Assembly (NCBI GenBank): GCA_017302655.1
Contig: JAFLDE010000036.1
Coordinates: 1-36,441, forward strand
DNA length: 36,441 nucleotides
Direction of reading: 5' to 3'
DNA from: Burkholderiales bacterium
GTDB lineage: Bacteria > Pseudomonadota > Gammaproteobacteria > Burkholderiales > Burkholderiaceae_C
Shown here: piece after piece, positions 1 to 6,267 of the stretch
Layout of the letters: each line of letters starts with the position of its first letter
How positions within the stretch are numbered: the stretch's first letter is position 1
Notes under the pieces: generated by a model
Database searches by the model: none
Seen by the model: the letters and a program-made list of their open reading frames with translations, nothing else
What the model was told of the DNA's origin: nothing
Program-made: the position numbers and the translations under genes

Positions 1-1
1 G

Positions 2-262
2 CGTCGCTTCCTGCTGCATGTGCTGCCGACGAAGTTCCATCGCATCCGGCACTACGGCTTGCTGGCCAATGGCAACCGCAGGGCCAACCTCGCGCTGGCG
101 CGCGAACTGCTGCAGGTCGCGCCACCGGCATCGGACGCGGCGGCCACCGCAGAGCAGGAAGAGCCAACTCCGACCTTCGTGTGTCGGCATTGCGGTCAGG
201 GCCTGATCGTGCTGCAGGTCTTCCAGCGCGACTGCTCGATTCGGGCGCCGCCTGCGCCATGA
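2..262 (+). CDS. IS91-family transposase, C-terminal fragment (5' end outside the window)
   Basis: The reading frame is open from the window edge to a TGA at 260-262. It begins RRFLLHVLPTKFHRIRHYG, which is the well-conserved C-terminal block of IS91-type (Y2, HUH-superfamily rolling-circle) transposases, then continues into the usual variable tail with a CRHCG zinc-knuckle-like motif. These enzymes nick one strand and mobilise DNA by rolling-circle transposition. The catalytic HUH and tyrosine motifs would lie upstream, so activity cannot be judged. The gene is outside the genomic island that starts at 921. Family recognition is by motif only. Confidence 0.8.
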   Translation, partial: RRFLLHVLPTKFHRIRHYGLLANGNRRANLALARELLQVAPPASDAAATAEQEEPTPTFVCRHCGQGLIVLQVFQRDCSIRAPPAP

Positions 263-707
263 CCGCGCTGCATCAACGACCAACTGTTCGGCGTCGATCG
301 TGGCGTCCGGTGCGGCTATGCGTACGCGGCGGGGAAACGACGCTTGGAGGCCTCTCGGCGGGTCGCTGGCGGAGCACCATCGCGCGAGTCAGACCGAGCA
401 TGACTGTCGGCGCGGGCCCGGCGGTGCTTGAAGCGCAGCACGAACGCAGCATCGGCGCTGCGCAATCGCCATAGCTGCTGCGCCCAACAACCACTGCGGC
501 GTTCGCCGCGGTTTCCTCCCTCGGGGCTTATGCAACACCTGCCCGCCGGCATCGGTGGCCTGCGCCCGCCTGCGCGCTTGGGCAGGTGTCGCACAAGCCT
601 TAGCTGGAGGCGACGCACGAAGTCACAAGTCAACGGCGTGGGCGACGGTGGTGTCGCAGAGCGAACTTGCAGGACTACTCGATGTTGACCAGCCGATCGC
701 GCTGAAC
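263..707. other. Non-coding flank after the IS91-type transposase
   Basis: This stretch of about 445 bp lies between the transposase stop and the minisatellite. I see no ORF here with a credible start and family signature. It would be expected to hold the replication-origin end (oriIS) of the IS91-like element, but I could not fix a boundary or recognise a terminal motif with confidence. Confidence 0.4.
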
Positions 708-815
708 ATGGGCCGCATGGGCCGCATGGGCCGCATGGGCCGCATGGGCCGCATGGGCCGCATGGGCCGCATGGGCCGCATGGGCCGCATGGGCCGCATG
801 GGCCGCATGGGCCGC
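708..815. repeat. Twelve exact tandem copies of a 9-bp unit (ATGGGCCGC)
   Basis: Twelve uninterrupted identical copies of ATGGGCCGC occupy 108 bp. Because the unit is 9 bp, every frame stays open on both strands and gives repeats such as Met-Gly-Arg or Ala-Ala-His, which explains several spurious ORFs here. The last unit forms the left arm of a palindrome. The array lies between the IS91 end and the terminator of the host tRNA-Thr. Perfect identity implies recent slippage expansion. Confidence 0.95.
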
Positions 816-828
816 AATTGCGGCCCAT
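807..828. repeat. 22-bp perfect palindrome closing the minisatellite
   Basis: The last 9-bp unit (807-815) is followed by AATT and then its own reverse complement, giving a 22-bp perfect palindrome with no spacer. It could extrude as a hairpin or be a protein-binding site. It lies just downstream of the tRNA-Thr terminator when read on the minus strand. Confidence 0.9.
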
Positions 829-842
829 GGCCTCGGAAACAA

Positions 843-870
843 CAAGGGCCTGACCAAAGCCAAGCCCTTG
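843..870 (-). terminator. Probable intrinsic terminator of the split tRNA-Thr gene
   Basis: On the minus strand, about 18 nt past the CCA end of the tRNA 3' half, CAAGGGC and GCCCTTG form a 7-bp perfect stem with a 14-nt loop, followed by a T-rich TTGTTT. The position and orientation suit termination of the original tRNA transcript. Confidence 0.55.
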
Positions 871-887
871 ATGTAAAGAGAGAATTT

Positions 888-933
888 TGGTGCCGGCAAG
901 AGGAGTCGAACCCCCGACCTTCGCATTACGAAT
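888..933 (-). tRNA. 3' half of the host tRNA-Thr(CGU), separated by the island (island left end)
   Basis: The minus strand carries the anticodon loop, variable loop, T arm, acceptor 3' strand (TGCCGGC) and an encoded ACCA, but no 5' half. Upstream, the sequence changes abruptly at the 13-bp core (921-933). The acceptor strand is an exact complement of GCCGGCA at the 5' half (26887 leftwards), not of the cargo tRNA (GCCGGTG). Joining 26887-26845 to 920-888 gives exactly 76 nt with CGT at positions 34-36, so the two pieces are halves of one gene. As it stands the 3' half has no D arm and no promoter of its own. Confidence 0.9.
921..933 (-). repeat. att core, left copy (13 bp)
   Basis: The minus-strand sequence ATTCGTAATGCGA covers the anticodon loop and the 3' side of the anticodon stem. 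The same 13 bp in the same orientation occurs at 26845-26857. The flanks differ outside these 13 bp, which defines the maximum crossover segment of the integrase. Confidence 0.9.
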
Positions 934-1051
934 CAGACCTTTCGTTTTGCTAAAGGGACCTGCGAACTCGTCGCTGGCATAGAGATCAACCACTTACCCG
1001 CATCAACCACGTCGCTTGCTTGTCCTGACGTATCCCGGCTGTGCCGACACA

Positions 1052-1072
1052 TTGTGCCAGCCGTGTGCCAGG
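1052..1072 (+). promoter_or_regulatory. Candidate integrase arm-type site, left arm
   Basis: Two TGTGCCA-containing half-sites 12 bp apart make a 21-bp block that matches 26756-26776 at 18 of 21 positions, in the same orientation. The blocks lie 119 bp and 69 bp from their respective cores, where arm-binding sites of a tyrosine integrase are expected. Protein binding is inferred. Confidence 0.45.
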
Positions 1073-1201
1073 CCAGTCGGTTTAGCGACCGCCTTCTTGG
1101 CGCCCGCGACGACCTGGCGCGGTAGCGGCCGGAGTACTCGGCTAAATCGCGGTAATGGATAAGCCAACCCCGAGGGGAGACTTTCATAGGCAAACGTTCC
1201 C

Positions 1202-1243
1202 GCCGGCATGAGTAGTCAAACCTCCGACCTTCGCATTGCGAGT
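1202..1243 (-). repeat. Decayed second copy of the tRNA-Thr 3'-half / att region
   Basis: These 42 bp align without gaps to the left end (892-933) with 36 identities. The core copy at 1231-1243 has two mismatches. The CCA end is absent. Similarity continues past the core to about 1310. It looks like the remnant of an older, related integration in the same tRNA gene. Confidence 0.75.
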
Positions 1244-1388
1244 CAAACCTATCGCTTTGCTGAGGCAGCCTCAGAGCGGGTCAGAGGTAGCGAGATCAAT
1301 CACTTACCTGACTGACCCGGCCACTGGCACCGGCCAGCTGCCCTTGGCCGAGCAAAAGTACTGAGACAGCACTGTCCGAGCGAACTGG

Positions 1389-2684
1389 CTATGCCGCCCG
1401 GCGGGCTCGCCCTGCTGGCCTAGCAGACGTTGGGGTGACTTCCCATTGCGAGCCCTTGAGGTCGATCAGCTGCTCTGGTCTGGCTTCAGCGTATGCCTTT
1501 TCGAGGCGGCCCTTGATCGCCGTCCAGTTGGCCTTGCAGAAGGAGTCGGAGTGCACGTCAATCGGCACAACGTTGTCGCCGCGATGCTCCAGGAGTTTCT
1601 TCAGCTTCGATGAGTGGATCCGGGCTTTGTGCCTTTGCCATGACATGCGAGCGTCTATTCCGATTGTGAGTAGCTCGGCGAGCACTGTTGGTCTGTCCAA
1701 CTCGCCCCCAGGCCAGTTGTCGACCAGTCCGCCTGCAAGGTAATGCTTCAGGAACGACTTGGCCTTCTTCGATAGATGCTTGATGTCAATCGGCCGCGGT
1801 GCAATCGTCCTCACGGGGTGGCCGTTTGGGAGAACGAGCAGGGGTCTTAGCGCACCTTTGAGGATCTTCCTGTACGTCCCCTTCGCATGTGCGTGCTCCC
1901 ACTGTTCCGGCTGGGTCAGGTTCAGCGAATCAAGTGCTTGCACCGAGAGCCGGACATCGATCCGGAGGATCTCAAGTGCGAGGCGGCGCATTCGCTTCTG
2001 AACATCGCCATTCCTGTAGATGGCATGTTTGTGCTTGGTCTTTTGGTACCACAGGGAGACGATGTCTTCCCCGTGGATGTATGCCGACCAGTTCGACTCC
2101 AGCTTCGCGGGTAAAAAGGTCCGGTTGTGGAGTCCGAGGTGTCGCGCCGTGTCGTACGCCCAGCGAACCATGTCCTCTACGCGCAGCTCTTCAAGTAGCC
2201 GCTGGAAGCAGAGCGTCACTTCGTAGTACTTCACATTAGCTAGGGTGAGCTTGTCCACGAGGTGACGCGGAACGCCACAGCGAATCAACTCGATGGACAC
2301 GGCCCAAAGAGCGACCTCACCTGCGCGATAGCCACTGAGCCCCATGGCAACGTTGTTGGCCACTGTGTACGAAGGGACGTTCAAGTCCACCTGAATGGCG
2401 ACAGGGAGCTGCTCGACGCGCCCGTTGCCCACTAGCACGGGTCCATGGATGAGGCGCATGACCGTACCGGTTCCAGACAGAGGGCTGATGTGCTCGCGCC
2501 CCGCGATCAAGTGTGAGCCCCACTTCTTCTTCCACCACTTGTCAGGGTCGTGAGGGGCCATATTGCGCATCGCCAAAAACTTTGCCAATGAGCAAGGCGT
2601 CTTTTTGGGGAAGCGCTCTTCGAGAGCGCGCCGCTCATCAGGCGGCATGTCAGGGAGGGTGGTGATCGCGCAGATCGAGTCCAT
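1389..2684 (-). CDS. Putative replication initiation protein, phage/plasmid gene II/X (Phage_CRI)-like
   Basis: A 431-aa ORF. The ATG at 2684 is preceded by a strong GGAAAGGA ribosome site about 8 nt upstream. I place it tentatively in the gene II/X family of rolling-circle replication proteins of filamentous phages. The central part has the family-like order of an N-x-P-S-x-x-V-x-x-N-N-V-x-x-G stretch, then a helical segment, then a short beta strand ending VTLCF, a charged W-x-x-x-Y region and an ILRIDVRL strand reminiscent of the family's 'vRfEaR' motif. I do not see a clear HUH motif, so function is inferred. It stands alone between the decayed att copy and the cargo tRNA. If correct, it suggests a past replicative or satellite-phage state of this end of the island. 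Otherwise it is an uncharacterised protein. Confidence 0.6.
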   Translation of the reverse strand: MDSICAITTLPDMPPDERRALEERFPKKTPCSLAKFLAMRNMAPHDPDKWWKKKWGSHLIAGREHISPLSGTGTVMRLIHGPVLVGNGRVEQLPVAIQVDLNVPSYTVANNVAMGLSGYRAGEVALWAVSIELIRCGVPRHLVDKLTLANVKYYEVTLCFQRLLEELRVEDMVRWAYDTARHLGLHNRTFLPAKLESNWSAYIHGEDIVSLWYQKTKHKHAIYRNGDVQKRMRRLALEILRIDVRLSVQALDSLNLTQPEQWEHAHAKGTYRKILKGALRPLLVLPNGHPVRTIAPRPIDIKHLSKKAKSFLKHYLAGGLVDNWPGGELDRPTVLAELLTIGIDARMSWQRHKARIHSSKLKKLLEHRGDNVVPIDVHSDSFCKANWTAIKGRLEKAYAEARPEQLIDLKGSQWEVTPTSARPAGRARRAA

Positions 2685-3365
2685 GGTCGATTCCTTTCCG
2701 ATTGGTTGAGGGCGATTCCTTCCACGTCGCTCAAGTCGCCTGGTGGATGAGGCTCAGACATTGAGTGGTCCTTGCCCCATCGACTTGGCTTTGAGCAATC
2801 AGGACGTGGCCCTGGAAATAGAGATAGCTCGTTGCCTTCACGCGGTACCTGCATTGCTGATCAGGTGCTAAGGCTTGGTAGGCCTGGGCGTGGGGGGAGT
2901 AACTAAGCTGATTGAAGCTATTACATAGAGCCGTTGCCGATCTGATGCCTGGTGCTTCAAGTGCTCCGAAACTTCCTTCTTCATGGGGCGTCTCGCTCGG
3001 CCCATGCGATCCAGTGCAGCACGCAGAGCAATGTCGACATCAAGAATCGCCATTTCTTGCCACTCGTTTGAACGAGTTCAAGTCTTGGCTTGACGATGGT
3101 TGGCCGCCCAAGTGACCTACCTGAAGAGCAACCTTGAGTGGTCTGTGCACCGACTCCACGGAGGCTGGGCGATCTGACCGCCACCGATCTGCGGAGGGCT
3201 GCTGCTTCGCTCGGGCTCGCACGGTGGCCTTTGACATGAGGCGGTGAAGGAATTGCGCGCTTTCCGTAGAAGAACGCTAGCGAGAGGCGACATCAGCAGG
3301 TCATGAGGTCTCGCGTTGCCTGGTGTATGATTTGAGGCTTCGTCAGACCCAGCGTCTGGTGGTTC
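2685..3365. other. Intergenic region between the rep-like gene and the cargo tRNA
   Basis: About 680 bp. Only short ORFs with poor start signals are present. The right part carries the probable promoter of the cargo tRNA: a TATGAT -10-like element at 3326-3331, 35 bp before the tRNA. No convincing -35 is seen. The region is less GC-biased than the flanking genes, as expected for non-coding acquired DNA. Confidence 0.4.
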
Positions 3366-3441
3366 GCCGGTGTAGCTCAGTTGGTAGAGCAGCGCATTCG
3401 TAATGCGAAGGTCGGGGGTTCGACTCCTCTCACCGGCACCA
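3366..3441 (+). tRNA. Intact tRNA-Thr(CGU) carried by the island
   Basis: A complete 76-nt cloverleaf with encoded CCA: acceptor GCCGGTG/CACCGGC, D arm GCTCAGTTGGTAGAGC, anticodon arm with CGT at 3399-3401 (positions 34-36), T loop TTCGACT. It reads ACG codons. It differs from the reconstructed host tRNA at only 4 of 76 positions, all in two compensatory base pairs of the acceptor stem, so both fold perfectly. It contains the full 13-bp att core (3396-3408), inverted relative to the island ends. It is followed by a terminator at 3468-3490. The obvious role is to replace the tRNA destroyed by integration. Confidence 0.97.
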
Positions 3442-3467
3442 AAATCTGAAGTCTGACAGTCACTTAG

Positions 3468-3490
3468 AGAGCCGCCGCCAGCGGCTCTTT
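3468..3490 (+). terminator. Intrinsic terminator downstream of the cargo tRNA-Thr
   Basis: AGAGCCGC and GCGGCTCT form an 8-bp perfect stem around a 5-nt loop and end in TTT, 27 nt after the tRNA CCA. Confidence 0.75.
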
Positions 3491-3791
3491 CAGTTTCTGG
3501 GCCTCGGTGGCACACACGGCACAGCGAAGCTTCCGCCCGAGCATCACGCCGTGGCGTCGCCGAGCTTGCTTAGTCGACCTTGTGGCCCCGCTCCCAGCCT
3601 GCTGCGCTGCGTCCTCGGCTATCCTTCGAATGCCGCTTTGCGGACCTGCTTTTCCTCCCTGAGCAGGAGCCTTGGCGATGACAGCTGCCATGGCTTTACA
3701 GCCCCGCATCAGCGGGGCTCTCTTTTTGGCGCCAGAGTGATCTTGGTCTGTCTTGCGTGTGGTCCTACAGTTGGCCGCAGGGAGGACCAGC
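3491..3791. other. Gap between two terminators and the next gene
   Basis: About 300 bp. A second strong terminator lies inside it (3700-3727). A minus-strand ORF (3464-3691, 75 aa) crosses both hairpins and is not convincing. No tRNA or recognisable RNA is seen, but the segment 3491-3699 is enclosed by two plus-strand terminators and could encode an unrecognised transcript. Confidence 0.35.
3700..3727 (+). terminator. Strong intrinsic terminator
   Basis: AGCCCCGC and GCGGGGCT form an 8-bp perfect stem with an ATCA tetraloop, followed by CTCTTTTT. No plus-strand gene that would use it was found other than the tRNA unit, which already has its own terminator. Confidence 0.8.
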
Positions 3792-4331
3792 ATGCTCAGA
3801 TGTGCAATGACCGGATTGCCGCTTCGCGACCCAGGCGACGGCATCTACGACGACGGCGAATGGATCAGTTGGGAGTGGATCAACGGGCAACTTCACAGGC
3901 AGGACCTGCAGAAGGAGTACCCGCACGTTGACCCTGAGTTGGCGGACTTGTTCGAGTCCCTGGTTGCCTTGGCCGACGAGTACCACCAGCGCACTGGCCG
4001 GTACCTTCAGATCTGGGGCGAACTTGGCGAGCTGTACGCAGAGATGAAGTACGGCATCAAGCGCCACCGCGCCCACACACCTGGCTCTGACGGCAAGCTC
4101 GGCAACGACTTTGTGGAGGTCAAGACGATCTCGCCAGAGAAGGGCGCCGACAAGGTCGAAGTGAAGCGCGAGGGGAACTTCAACAAGCTCCTCGTGGTGA
4201 AGATCGATGCTGACTTCAACTTCGAGTCCAAGATGATCGACCGCGCGATCCTCGGAAAGGGGGCGGGCAAAGTGGCCCGGGTTTCCTGGGGCTCAATGCC
4301 AGGGCATGCGGGCTCAGAGGAGCACACCTGA
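3792..4331 (+). CDS. Uncharacterised protein with a PD-(D/E)XK-like motif
   Basis: 179 aa from the ATG at 3792, chosen because GGGAGG lies 6 nt upstream; the longer frame start at 3753 lacks a ribosome site. The C-terminal half contains GSDGKLGNDFVEVKTIS, where a conserved D is followed about 10 residues later by E-V-K. This is the spacing seen in PD-(D/E)XK nuclease-like folds (compare the 'VEVK' of restriction and mobile-element nucleases, and DUF6998-type proteins). The N-terminal half is helical with acidic and aromatic residues. Its 3' end overlaps the convergent SRAP gene by 18 bp. Nuclease activity is inferred from one motif. It may be an accessory DNA-processing or defence protein. 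Confidence 0.7.
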   Translation: MLRCAMTGLPLRDPGDGIYDDGEWISWEWINGQLHRQDLQKEYPHVDPELADLFESLVALADEYHQRTGRYLQIWGELGELYAEMKYGIKRHRAHTPGSDGKLGNDFVEVKTISPEKGADKVEVKREGNFNKLLVVKIDADFNFESKMIDRAILGKGAGKVARVSWGSMPGHAGSEEHT

Positions 4332-5024
4332 CACTGGCGGCGCGCTGCGCCTGATCGGTGCGGCTTCTGCATGGAGCTCCTCTGCGGGCCAGGTCTTGAA
4401 CAGCGCCTTGGCCTCGGCGTCATCACCCTGCAGCCAGGTGTCCACTTCCTGCTCGGTGAGCAGCACCGGCGTCCGCTTCTCCTCCGGGTTGCCCTTCTCG
4501 TCGTACCAGCGGTGGAACCGCTTCAGGAGCGGGTGCTCGTCGCAGTTCAAAGTGATCATGGTGAAGGAGATCACCTCTGCGCGATCAGACCCGGCTGGCG
4601 GAACCCATCGATCCCACAGGCCGGCGATGGACAGCATCGTGCCGTCGGCCGCCGCGACCTTCCAGCGCACCGACTTCGAGGACGCGGTCTCGTAGTAGGG
4701 CTCATAGAAGGCCCAAGCTGGAATGACGCAGCGTTGGCGCCTTGCCCATGCTGACTTGAAGCTCCAGAGCTTGTCGACCGTCTCGCACCTCGCGTTCATG
4801 GTCGAGGCCTTGAACTGCTCGGGATCCTTGACGTTGAACGGGATGAGCCTGAAGTTGGCCAGAACGCACTCACGCTCGCCCGGCGCGCCACCCGGCTTCA
4901 GGCGCACGATCGGGCCTGGCCGGTTCGGGAACACGTCCTGCGCCCAGAGCACCGATTGCGACGGCTTCAGTTCCCAGGCGCGCTCAAGGTCAAGTTCCTC
5001 GGGCGACTTGTAGTTCGTGCACAT
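4314..5024 (-). CDS. SOS response-associated peptidase (SRAP / YedK-HMCES family)
   Basis: 236 aa from the ATG at 5024. That start is forced by the family: the catalytic Cys must be residue 2 after Met removal (MCTNY here), so upstream starts are wrong. SRAP proteins covalently cap abasic sites in single-stranded DNA. Other conserved pieces are N77-A-R-C-E, the CVIPAWAFYEP block with E108, a DGTMLSIAGLW strand, and histidines at 164 and 171 ahead of KRTPVLL, matching the Cys2/Asn/Glu/His active-site set of YedK. It is transcribed divergently from umuD with a LexA-type box between them, so it is probably SOS-induced. Its stop overlaps the convergent gene at 3792-4331. Confidence 0.93.
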   Translation of the reverse strand: MCTNYKSPEELDLERAWELKPSQSVLWAQDVFPNRPGPIVRLKPGGAPGERECVLANFRLIPFNVKDPEQFKASTMNARCETVDKLWSFKSAWARRQRCVIPAWAFYEPYYETASSKSVRWKVAAADGTMLSIAGLWDRWVPPAGSDRAEVISFTMITLNCDEHPLLKRFHRWYDEKGNPEEKRTPVLLTEQEVDTWLQGDDAEAKALFKTWPAEELHAEAAPIRRSAPPVSGVLL

Positions 5025-5120
5025 GGGCCAACTGTACGAAGGCACTCTGAGATGCTGCCGGCGCGCACTCGTTCTCGCGGGTCCAGCCGCCCCATGCTGG
5101 CTTCACCGAGCCTGTCTCCA

Positions 5121-5140
5121 TATACTGGATGGATGTACAG
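5121..5140 (+). promoter_or_regulatory. LexA-type operator with -10 element in the SRAP/umuD intergenic region
   Basis: CTGG-N8-ACAG at 5125-5140 matches the LexA consensus CTGT-N8-ACAG at 7 of 8 key bases. A TATACT -10-like hexamer (5121-5126) overlaps its left end, so LexA binding would block polymerase. The 20-mer ATACTGGATGGATGTACAGT recurs with one change at 22420-22439 on the other strand. The operator overlaps the best umuD start codon (5133). Confidence 0.8.
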
Positions 5141-5573
5141 TGTTCCGTCAGAGCAGCCGATCCCCATTCACCAGGTCGAACCAGCTATGGTCGGCCTGGT
5201 CGGGCACACGGTGCATGCCGGGTTCCCATCGCCGGCCGACGATCACGCGATCTCCCGTATTGACCTGAACGAGGTGCTGATCCGGCACCCTGCTGCGACC
5301 TACTTCATCCGGGTACGCGGCACCTCCATGTGCCAAGACGGCATCGATGACGGCGATGCGGTCATCGTCGACAAGGCCATCACACCATCCCATGGACATG
5401 TGGTCGTCGCCGTAGTGGATGGAGAGTTCACGGTCAAGCGCTTGTGGAAGCGCGGCAGCAACGTAAAGCTCAAGGCGGCCAACCCGACGTATCCGGACAT
5501 CGTGCCTAAGGATGGTCAGACGATCACGGTCTGGGGCGTCGTCACGGTGGTCATCAAGGAAATGCGCGTCTAG
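5133..5573 (+). CDS. umuD: UmuD, Pol V accessory subunit / self-cleaving S24 peptidase
   Basis: 146 aa from the ATG at 5133. LexA-like self-cleavage at A29-G30 (VHAG|FPSP) would give UmuD', the partner of UmuC in DNA polymerase V. The catalytic dyad is Ser65 (RGTSMCQDG) and Lys102 (DGEFTVKRL). These three positions are each five residues beyond the E. coli ones (C24-G25, S60, K97), which supports this start. The start lies inside the LexA box, about 7 nt after a TATACT -10 element, so the mRNA may be leaderless; the alternative ATG at 5187 would leave only 11 residues before the cleavage site and also has no good ribosome site. First gene of an umuD - unknown - umuC operon. Confidence 0.93.
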   Translation: MYSVPSEQPIPIHQVEPAMVGLVGHTVHAGFPSPADDHAISRIDLNEVLIRHPAATYFIRVRGTSMCQDGIDDGDAVIVDKAITPSHGHVVVAVVDGEFTVKRLWKRGSNVKLKAANPTYPDIVPKDGQTITVWGVVTVVIKEMRV

Positions 5574-5609
5574 GCGGCAACGGAGCGGGGATGCAAACAG
5601 GAGACCCAG

Positions 5610-6263
5610 ATGAAGGATCGCGAACTGGCATTGCTCCTGCAGCGTGGCAATGCCCTGCACAGAACGCTGACCGAGGCGCTTCCCCGTTTCGTCGATGGCG
5701 GCGTTGATGATCGCGGCACCGTTGCCATCGATGCAGGGAAGGTCGCGCTTGAGCATGCTGCAGCCTTCCGCATGATGGTTGCCGCGGGCATTGAAGTCTC
5801 AAGACAGCCGTTGTTGCGCCTGCAAGTTCAGGCGGTGGTGCGAGGTGCCTGGGCTCTCTGGTGCGCTTCTGAGCGGCAGGCCGAGGCCGTAACCAGCTCC
5901 GTTGTCTGCGGCAGTCCCTTGACCAGCCGCGAACTACCTTCCTCGCTGAAGCAACAGCAGGCTGTGCTCGCAAGCGAACGGCTGCCCGACGACTTCCGCC
6001 ATGTCCTCGCCGAGCTGCCGACCAGCTTTTGGGGTGCCGAGTCGGAGTCGAGCTTTCACAACCTCGGGTACTACAACGCAGAGCGCTCGTTCGAAGCCGA
6101 TGCGGACTTCCTGCGGTACTCGGTCCAGTTCTCCAATCAGGTGCTGATGCTTGCCTTCAAGCTGATCCTGATCGGCGATGGCAAGCTGGAGCTGCTGGAG
6201 GCTGTCGACCGGGCCGGGCTCACTTCGCAGCCCGAGGTGGCGGCCGCAGCCAGCCTGCATTGA
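5610..6263 (+). CDS. Uncharacterised protein inserted between umuD and umuC
   Basis: 217 aa; the ATG at 5610 follows a GGAGA site by 5 nt. The protein is largely alpha-helical, with no signal peptide and no motif I can name. Features are an [16 protein letters not shown] helix followed by R[14 protein letters not shown], and a later [18 protein letters not shown] hydrophobic helix. It resembles small DUF6988-type helical proteins, but I cannot confirm that. It lies 36 bp after umuD and 4 bp before umuC, so it belongs to the same SOS-regulated transcript and could modulate Pol V. Most umuDC operons have the two genes adjacent, so its presence is unusual. Confidence 0.8.
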   Translation: MKDRELALLLQRGNALHRTLTEALPRFVDGGVDDRGTVAIDAGKVALEHAAAFRMMVAAGIEVSRQPLLRLQVQAVVRGAWALWCASERQAEAVTSSVVCGSPLTSRELPSSLKQQQAVLASERLPDDFRHVLAELPTSFWGAESESSFHNLGYYNAERSFEADADFLRYSVQFSNQVLMLAFKLILIGDGKLELLEAVDRAGLTSQPEVAAAASLH

Positions 6264-6267
6264 TGCC

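Larger units (their letters stand above)
934..1388. other. Left arm of the island, non-coding
   Basis: No credible gene is seen. It holds a paired TGTGCCA-type motif (1052-1072) shared with the right arm, and a decayed second copy of the attachment region (1202-1310). The segment 934-1010 resembles 1244-1310 in several blocks, such as a CTTTGCT-like motif and a GAGATCAA(C/T)CACTTACC block. Confidence 0.6.

Noticed and set aside
708-815. Possible CRISPR-like array
   Set aside because: Contiguous 9-bp units without spacers; a minisatellite, not CRISPR.
555-953. ORFs with (Met-Gly-Arg)n, (Ala-Ala-His)n or (Cys-Gly-Pro)n repeats
   Set aside because: They are translations of the 9-bp minisatellite, which keeps all frames open; no start or family support.
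2868-3053. Minus-strand 61-aa ORF upstream of the rep-like gene
   Set aside because: No ribosome site, no GC3 bias and no recognised motif.
3040-3237. Minus-strand 65-aa ORF
   Set aside because: Shadow-like composition and weak start; overlaps other frames.
3464-3691. Minus-strand 75-aa ORF ending in RCAVCATEAQKLKEPLAAAL
   Set aside because: It runs through two plus-strand terminators, has a poor ribosome site and a single C-x-x-C; coding is possible but not supported.
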